Assembly: GCF_033807715.1 (NCBI RefSeq)
Contig: NC_084597.1
Location: forward strand, 10,517,343-10,581,342
From: Cololabis saira
Taxonomy: Eukaryota > Chordata > Actinopteri > Beloniformes > Belonidae
Direction of reading: 5' to 3'
Length of the DNA: 64,000 nt
The notes beneath the pieces were generated by a model. The model did not search any database and had not been told where the DNA came from. It saw nothing but the letters and a program-made list of their open reading frames with translations. The position numbers and the translations under genes were made by a program. This document shows, one piece after another, positions 56,796-64,000 of this stretch. The number at the start of each line of letters is the position of its first letter. The first letter of the stretch is position 1.

Positions 56796-58548
56796 CTAGA
56801 CAAAATTCCCGGGAAATTTTGAAGTGCCACGGACTACTGCCGGATGATCGCGGGGCTTATTTGCACCCATGAAGGTCAAGGACTCGATACAGATTCCAAT
56901 GACACCACCCATGACTCTCTATGTCAAACCATTCAAAAGTTATTACAGAAAATATAGAACCGCTAACTGAACCGCTAACGGGATCGCTAACGGGATCGCT
57001 AACGGGACCGCTAACGGGACCGCTAACCGAGCCGCTAACGGGATCGCTAACCGAGCCGCTAACAACCGCTAACGGAACCGCTAACGGGACCGCTAACGGG
57101 ACCGCTAACGGAACCGCTAACGGGACCGCTAACGGGACCGCTAACGGGACCGCTAACAGGATCGCTAACGGGATCGCTAACGGGACCGCTAACCGAGCCG
57201 CTAACGGGATCGCTAACCGAGCCGCTAACAACCGCTAACGGAACCGCTAACGGGACCGCTAACGGAACCGCTAACGGGACCGCTAACGGGACCGCTAACG
57301 GGATCGCTAACGGGATCGCTAACGGGATCGCTAACGGGATCGCTAACGGGATCGCTAACGGGAACGCTAACCGAGCCGCTAATGGGATCGCTAACGGGAC
57401 CGCTAACAACCGCTAACAGAACCGCTAACGGGACCGCTAACAGAACCGCTATCAGAACCGCTAACGGGATCGCTAACAACCGCTAGCGGAACCGCTAACG
57501 GGACCGCTAATGGGATTGCTAACGGGACCGCTAACGGGGTCGCTAACTGGACCGCTAACGGGATCGCTAACTGGACTGCTAACGGTACCGCTAACAGGAT
57601 CGCTAACGGAATCGCTAACTGAACCGCTAACGGGACCGCTAACCGAGCCGCTAACGAGATTGCTAACCGAGCCGCTAATGGGATCGCTAACGGGACCGCT
57701 AACAACCGCTAACGGAACCGCTAACAGGACCGCTAACAGAACCGCTAAAAGAACCGCTAACGGGACCGCTAACGGGATCGCTAACGGGATCGCTAACAAC
57801 CGCTAGCGGAACCGCTAACGGGACCGCTAACGGGGTCGCTAACTGGACCGCTAACGGGATCGCTAACTGGACCGCTAACGGGACCGCTAACGGGATCGCT
57901 AACGGAATCGCTAACTGAACCGCTAACGGGACCGCTAACGGGATCGCTAACAACCGCTAGCGGAACCGCTAACGGGACCGCTAACGGGGTCGCTAACTGG
58001 ACCGCTAACGGGATCGCTAACTGGACCGCTAACGGGACCGCTAACGGGACCGCTAACGGGATCGCTAACGGAATCGCTAACTGAACCGCTAACGGGACCG
58101 CTAACCGAGCCGCTAACGGGATCGCTAACCAAGCCGCTAACGGGATCGCTAACGGGATCACTAACAACCGCTAACGGGACCGCTAACGGGATTGCTAACG
58201 GGACCGCTAACGGGGTCGCTAACTGGACCGCTAACGGGATCCATTACTGGACCGCTAACGGGACCGCTAACGGGATCGCTAACAGGACCGCTAACAGAAC
58301 CGCTAACGGGACCGCTAACACCAATAACACTACCATCCCATAATAAACACCTACCATACCATAATAACACTAACATCCCATAATAACACTAACATCCTAT
58401 AAAAACACCTGCCATCCCATAATAACACTAACATCCTATAAAAACACCTGCCATCCCATAATAACACTAACATCCTATAAAAACACCTGACATCCCATAA
58501 TAACACTAACATCCTATAAAAACACCTGTCATCCCATAATAACACCTA

Positions 58549-58609
<61 letters not shown>

Positions 58610-59843
58610 CATCTAAGGTTAAAAGGTCAGGGTTCAGATTTCTCCATTTTCCAGGTTATACTATGAATTCTGTACTGAGTGAGTCATGTGACCAGTTCTG
58701 GGTCAGTCTAATCAGTCAACAGCTGAGCTCTGGTTGCTAGGGGCAACAAGAACCTGATACAGAGGGAGCGGGAATGACTCAGCTGGATTTTTGGTTGTGA
58801 CAAACCTGAAATCACTCCACTTTGCGCTCAAACCGTAGCTCTTAGCAGAAAAACGAAAACATTTTGAGAAACAGAGAACCTACCAGATTATCTAAATGTT
58901 ATTTTCATACAGATATTCCTTAAAATGTGTTAGTAACGGCAATTCGAAAACAAAAATGAGATTTTTTTTAAGAAAACTTCATTTAACATGGGAGTCAATG
59001 AAGAGAGAGACAGGAACTGGCGTGTCTGTTGGCTCCCCCGTTAAAATTTTGTGCACACCACGCCTGTCAAAGTCACATTTTATAAATCACAACACCTATG
59101 TCTATATTCTGACCAAAAATTATCTGTCTACCTTTTACGGTTTGGCCGTGACCTCGAGTTACAAATAAGAAATCATGTTTTTTTTTCAGTGTAACTACAC
59201 TCTAGCAAACTGACTCCCGTGCTCTAGATTTGAAAAAAAGTGATTTCCAGTCCTCGCTTGAGGGCTCATATCTTGAAAAGTGTACATTTTAGGAAAAAAC
59301 TGTTTCGGGTTTGGAGAGAGAAGAGAAGTTTTCCTCCGTTTTGAAGTTTGAATGACGTTTCTACGTGCAAGTATGAGAAAGATACGTGACTCAGAAAAAA
59401 GGTGATTTTTTTTTTTTTTTAACCTCCTCCCACCCAAAGTGTGAAATGCTGCCCCATACAAATACATGGGAAAATCTCCCCATTAGTTTGGAAATTTGGA
59501 AATGTTTTTGCACTTCGTGCAAAAACTATTCGTGCCATCGTTCTGAAAATCCACAGGACTGTAGTTAAATTCAGGGCCTACAACTTTCTAAATCGGTTCA
59601 GAATTTTTCGAGTAACGGTGTGCGAGTGGTGAGGCCCCAAACTTCACGCAATGCGTTCCGGATGGGGCAAAAAGCGCACGTTTGTGCACGTTGCGCAAAA
59701 ACGTGCACGCCAATCGCTAATAAAAGTCATACCCATCGATTCCCGATTAAGGCGCACGTTTCTACGTTTTTACTTTTCGCGTTTTGTCAAAGCTGTGGGA
59801 CGAGTTACGCGCCGAAGTTTTTACGGAAGAATAAATAAATAAA
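56796..59843. repeat. Array C, unit 3
   Basis: Same order: head, 12-bp minisatellite (56955-58320), 39-bp minisatellite (58322-58548), GT run (58551-58608), and conserved 3' part to the AAATAAATAA junction. Confidence 0.92.
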
Positions 59844-62350
59844 CTAGACAAAATTCCCGGGAAATTTTGAAGTGCCACGGACTACTGCCGGATGATCGCG
59901 GGGCTTATTTGCACCCATGAAGGTCAAGGACTCGATACTTAGTCATTTGACACCACCCATGACTCTCTATGTCAAACCATTCAAAAGTTATTACAGAAAA
60001 TATGTAATAGGCTAATAGAACCGCTAACAAGACCGCTAACGGGACCGCTAACGGGATAGCTAACAGAACCGCTAACGGAACCTCTAACGGGATCGCTAAC
60101 TGAACCGCTAACGGGATCGCTAAAGGGATCGCTAACGGGACCGCTAACGGGACCGCTAACCGAGCCGCTAACGGAATCGCTAACCGAGCCGCTAATAACC
60201 GCTAACGGAACCGCTAACGGGACCGCTAACGGGACCGCTAACGGGACCGCTAATGGGATCGCTAACGGAACCGCTAACGGGACCGCTAACGGGACCGCTA
60301 ACAGTACCGCTAACAGAACCGCTAACTGAACCGCTAACGGGATCGCTAACGGGATCGCTAACGGGACCGCTAACCGAGCCGTTAACGGAATCGCTAACCG
60401 AGCCGCTAACAACCGCTAACGGGACCGCTAACGGGACCGCTAACGGGACCGCTAATGGGATCGCTAACGGAACCGCTAACGGGACCGCTAACGGGACCGC
60501 TAACGGGATCGCTAACGGGATCGCTAACGGAGCCGCTAATGGGGTCGCTAACGGGACCGCTAACAACCGCTAACGGAACCGCTAACAGGACCGCTAACAG
60601 AACCGCTAACTGAACCGCTAACGGGATCGCTAACGGGACCGCTAACCGAGCCGCTAACGGAATCGCTAACCGAGCCGCTAACAACCGCTAACGGAACCGC
60701 TAACGGGACCGCTAACGGGATCGCTAACGGAACCGCTAACGGGACCGCTAACGGGACCGCTAACGGGATCGCTAACGGGATCGCTAACGGGACCGCTAAC
60801 CGAGCCGCTAACGGGATTGCTAACGGGATCGCTAACAACCGCTAACGGGATTGCTAACGGGGTCGCTAACTGGACCGCTAACGGGATCGCTAACTGGACC
60901 GCTAACGGGATCGCTAACAGGACCGCTAACAGAACCGCTAACGGGACCGCTAACACCAATAACACTACCATCCCATAATAAACACCTACCATCCCATAAT
61001 AACACTAACATCCTATAAAAACACCTGCCATCCCATAATAACGCTAAAAACCTTAAAAAAACACCTGCCATCCCATAATAACACTAACATCCTATAAAAA
61101 CACCTGCCATCCCATAATAACACTAACATCCTATAAAAATAAAATGGGGATCATGTAAGGTCAGGGTTCAGATTCCTCCATTATCCAAGGTAAAGTATTA
61201 TGAAGTCTGCATTGATGTGTCATGTGACCAGTTCTGGGTCACATGACCCGGAAGTATGGTAGTGTATATTGTATTGGAATGACTCAGCTAGTTTTTTGGA
61301 TTTGACAAGCCTCAAATAACTTCACCTTGTAATCAAACTGTAGCTCCTATCAGAAAAACAAAGACATCGTGAGAGAGACAGAACCCGGAAGATTCTGACA
61401 ATCTTAATTTTATTCAGATATTCCTTAAAATGTGTTAGTAACGGCAATTCGAAAACAAAAATGAGATTTTTTTGAAGAAAACTTCATTTAACATGGGAGT
61501 CAATGAAGAGACAGACAGGAATTGGCGTGTCTGTTGGCTCCACCGTTAAAATTTTGTGCACACCACGCCTGTGAAAGTCACATTTTATAAATCACAACAC
61601 CTATGTCTATATTCTGACCAAAAATGATCTGTCTACCTTTTACGGTTTGGCCGTGACCTCGAGTTACAAATAAGAAATCATGTTTTTTTTTCAGTGTAAC
61701 TACACTCTAGCAAACTGACTCCCGTGCTCTAGATTTGAAAAAAAGTGATTTCCAGACCTCGCTTGAGGGCTCATATCTTGAAAAGTGTACATTTTAGGAA
61801 AAAACAGTCCGGGGTTTAGAGAGAGAAGAGAAGTTTTCCTCCGTTTTGAAGTTTGAATGACGTTTCTACGTGCAAGTATGAGAAAGATACGTGACTCTGA
61901 AAAAAGGGGAAATTTTGTCTTTTTTCTCGACATTTTCCCATCCGCTTTGAATGGCGCCATAGGAATACATGGCAAAATGGTCTCCCCATTAGTTTGGAAA
62001 TTTGGAAATGTTTTTGCACTTCGTGCAAAAACTATTTGTGCCATCGCTCTGAAAATCCACAGGACTGTAGTTAAATTCAGGGCCTACAACTTTCTAAATC
62101 GGTTCAGAATTTTTCGAGTAACGGTGTGCGAGTGGTGAGGCCCCAAAGTTCACGCAATGCGTTCCGGATGGGGCAAAAAGCGCACGTTTGTGCACGTTGC
62201 GCAAAAACGTGCACGTCAATCGCTAATAAAAGTCATACCCATCGATTCCCGATTAAGGCGCACGTTTCTACGTTTTTACTTTTCGCGTTTTCTCAAAGCT
62301 GTGGGACTAGTTACGCGCCGAAGTTTATACGGAAGAATAAATAAATAAAG
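59844..62350. repeat. Array C, unit 4 (innermost)
   Basis: Head and 12-bp minisatellite (60018-60955), 39-bp copies (60960-61135), but the GT run is absent. The next part (61140-61400) is noticeably diverged from the other three units, then returns to the conserved sequence. Its body runs directly into the first C tail (AATAAATAAAGAAGCCTGAG). Confidence 0.9.
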
Positions 62351-62814
62351 AAGCCTGAGCAATAGTATGAGTGCCTCGTGCTGCGCACGAGGCACTCCTC
62401 CTCCATTGAGCTTGCGCATCTCAATGGAGGAGGAGTGCCACGTGGCGCAGCCGTGGCACTAATAATAAGCCTGAGCAATAGTAAGAGTGCCTCGTGCTGC
62501 GCACGAGGCACTCCTCCTCCATTGAGCTTGCGCAGCTCAATGGAGGAGGCGTGCCACGTGGCGCAGCCGTGGCACTAATAAGCCTGAGCAATAGTATGAG
62601 TGCCTCGTGCTGCGCACGAGGCACTCCTCCTCCATTGAGCTTGCGCATCTCAATGGAGGAGGAGTGCCACGTGGCGCAGCCGTGGCACTAATAATAAGCC
62701 TGAGCAATAGTATGAGTGCCTCGTGCTGCGCACGAGGCACTCCTCCTCCATTGAGCTTGCGCAGCTCAATGGAGGAGGCGTGCCACGTGGCGCAGCCGTG
62801 GCACTAATAATAAT
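62351..62814. repeat. Array C tails, four tandem ~116-base triple-hairpin units
   Basis: Units start GCCTGAGCAATAGTA at 62353, 62469, 62582 and 62698. Each has three consecutive hairpins: a 12-bp stem (GAGTGCCTCGTG, loop CTGCG), a 13-bp stem (CTCCTCCATTGAG, loop of 9) and an 8-bp stem (GTGCCACG). The unit ends CCGTGGCACT, the exact inverse complement of AGTGCCACGG in the C heads, then AATAATAA. Confidence 0.9.
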
Positions 62815-63540
62815 AAGAAAAGGGAAACCTTTTCTAGATACTAATATATCGCCTTCATTTTCATGTTTTTCCTCCTTTTTTCGGCCGTGTTTTACTTTTT
62901 GGGGATTTTTTTTTCCCACATCAGTGCGGGGTCATGCTGTACACCCGCTGGTGCGCAGTGGGACTTTTGCGACTTTAGCATGCTAGCAGCATTGCCCTTT
63001 GGGCCATTCTGGACGATTGCAATATGGTCATGCCACTACTTGGCATGCCCATAATAATAATAAGAAAAGGGAAACCTTTTCTAGATACTAATATATCGCC
63101 TTCATTTTCATGTTTTTCCTAATTTTTTCGGCCGTGTTTTACTTTTTGGGGATTTTTTTTTTCCACATCAGTGCGGGGTCATGCTGTACACCCGCGGGTG
63201 CGCAGTGGGACTTTTGCGACTTTAGCATGCTAGCAGCATTGCCCTTTGGGCCATTCTGGACGATTGCAATATGGTCATGCCACTACTTGGCATGCCCATA
63301 ATAAGAAAAGGGAAACCTTTTCTAGATACTAATATATCGCCTTCATTTTCATGTTTTTCCTCATTTTTTCGGCCGTGTTTTACTTTTTGGGGATTTTTTT
63401 TTTCCACATCAGTGCGGGGTCATGCTGTACACCCGCTGGTGCGCAGTGGGACTTTTGCGACTTTAGCATGCTAGCAGCATTGCCCTTTGGGCCATTCTGG
63501 ACGATTGCAATATGGTCATGCCACTACTTGGCATGCCCAT
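62815..63540. repeat. Array B tails, three tandem ~240-base units
   Basis: Copies start AAGAAAAGGGAAACCTTTTC (itself a hairpin) at 62815, 63062 and 63303 and are nearly identical. Each ends TTGGCATGCCCAT followed by an AAT-rich spacer (or AACTAG after the third). GGCATGCCCAT is the exact inverse complement of ATGGGCATGCC in the B heads, which is why I assign them to family B. CATGCCACTACTTGGCATG forms a 7-bp terminal hairpin. Confidence 0.85.
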
Positions 63541-63542
63541 AA

Positions 63543-64000
63543 CTAGAAAATTTCTGGAAATTTTGATATGGGCATGCCCTACCGCCCATTCGTCCCCTCT
63601 CGCCGCTTTGGTTTTGGGCTGTAGTGGTTGTGTTTGGGGTGGTTCTATGTCAGTTTGAGGTGTTTTTACACTTGTATTTCATTCATTCCTGTGCTCCCGA
63701 TAGTTATTAATGGGGCGCGCTTTTTGGCATCTAGCGTTGCCACGGTAACGCTTTTGACTGAGAATAGTAATGCCCTTCGAGGCAAGATGGAGACGCATCT
63801 AACGATGTATGCCTTGCATGGGTGCATGTTCCGGTTCAGGCTACGTTAACGGATAGGTTTTTTTTTTCACCATAGTACAAAACCCCATCCGAATGAATGG
63901 GGCCATTTGGCCTGGATTTTGACATAACATTTCCTTAAATGCCAGCTTCATGAAATTTGAGTATGTTGAAGTCCACAGCGTGCCGAGTCAGGGGACATTT
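63543..64000. repeat. Array B, sixth unit, cut by the window end
   Basis: Begins CTAGAAAATTTCTGGAAATT and follows the B unit (closest in wording to the unit at 48897) through GGCATCTAGCGTTGCCACGG to the window end, so the B array continues outside. Confidence 0.92.

Noticed and set aside
50495..61071. Many long open frames in several frames of both strands (Leu-Ala-Val-Pro, Pro-Val-Ser-Gly, Ala-Asn-Gly-Thr repeats)
   Set aside because: A stop-free 12-bp repeat leaves several frames open; there is no start context, splice support or non-repetitive domain.
30858..62814. CRISPR-like interpretation of regularly spaced repeats
   Set aside because: Eukaryotic context, no unique uniform spacers and no cas genes; periods match minisatellites and nested elements.

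Overview
This window looks like teleost fish nuclear DNA. It contains spliced exons of a vertebrate-type JNK kinase, long AT-rich introns, many short DNA transposons (hAT, piggyBac-like and Tc1-like), LINE 3' ends of the kind common in fish, and long CA, TA and CTTT microsatellites. There is no sign of bacterial gene organisation. Most open reading frames here are translations of repeats and are not genes.

The only host gene I can support is mapk10 (JNK3), on the plus strand. Five coding exons are visible: 15545-15616, 19494-19663, 26868-26997, 27437-27495 and 30181-30320. They encode residues 1 to 188 of the kinase, from the JNK3-specific N-terminal extension through the glycine loop, Lys93, the helix C glutamate, the Met146 gatekeeper and Cys154, up to the His-Arg of the catalytic HRD motif. 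Splice phases agree at the four joins I can test, and residue numbers match mammalian JNK3. The rest of the kinase must lie beyond the window, so the intron after the last visible exon is at least 33.6 kb. A GC-rich stretch near 2.5-3.0 kb may be a promoter or 5' untranslated exon, but this is weakly supported.

The first 30 kb is intronic sequence carrying a dense set of small transposons. Six hAT-type elements show 8-bp target duplications (one imperfect). There is also a piggyBac-type element between TTAA sites, two copies of a TA-flanked inverted-repeat element, a broken Tc1 transposase copy, a nested stack (inverted-repeat element containing a LINE 3' end and a second, perfectly palindromic-ended element), and tRNA-derived and LINE-tail fragments.

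From 30858 to the window end the intron is almost entirely repeat arrays built from three related families. I call them A (30858-42720), B (42721-50433, and again from 63543) and C (50434-62350). Their left-end 'heads' are stacked on the left, and short right-end 'tails' are stacked on the right. Counts are A: 5 heads and 3 tails; C: 4 heads and 4 tails; B: 5 heads before C and 3 tails after it. Each tail ends in the inverse complement of a 10-12 bp motif found about 25 bp inside the matching head, and the junctions consist of AAT-rich spacers. The layout reads like nested brackets: A closes on itself, then C sits inside B. Read on the minus strand, B and C heads end in subterminal repeat, hairpin, then CTAG followed by T, which resembles rolling-circle Helitron/Helentron ends. 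I consider this nested self-insertion architecture the most interesting feature of the window.

Further points of interest in this part are an array of CCAAT plus GC-box modules in A, an unrelated insert at 33112-34035 with a CRE and four reverse-CCAAT/GC-box units, and a 12-bp minisatellite in C.
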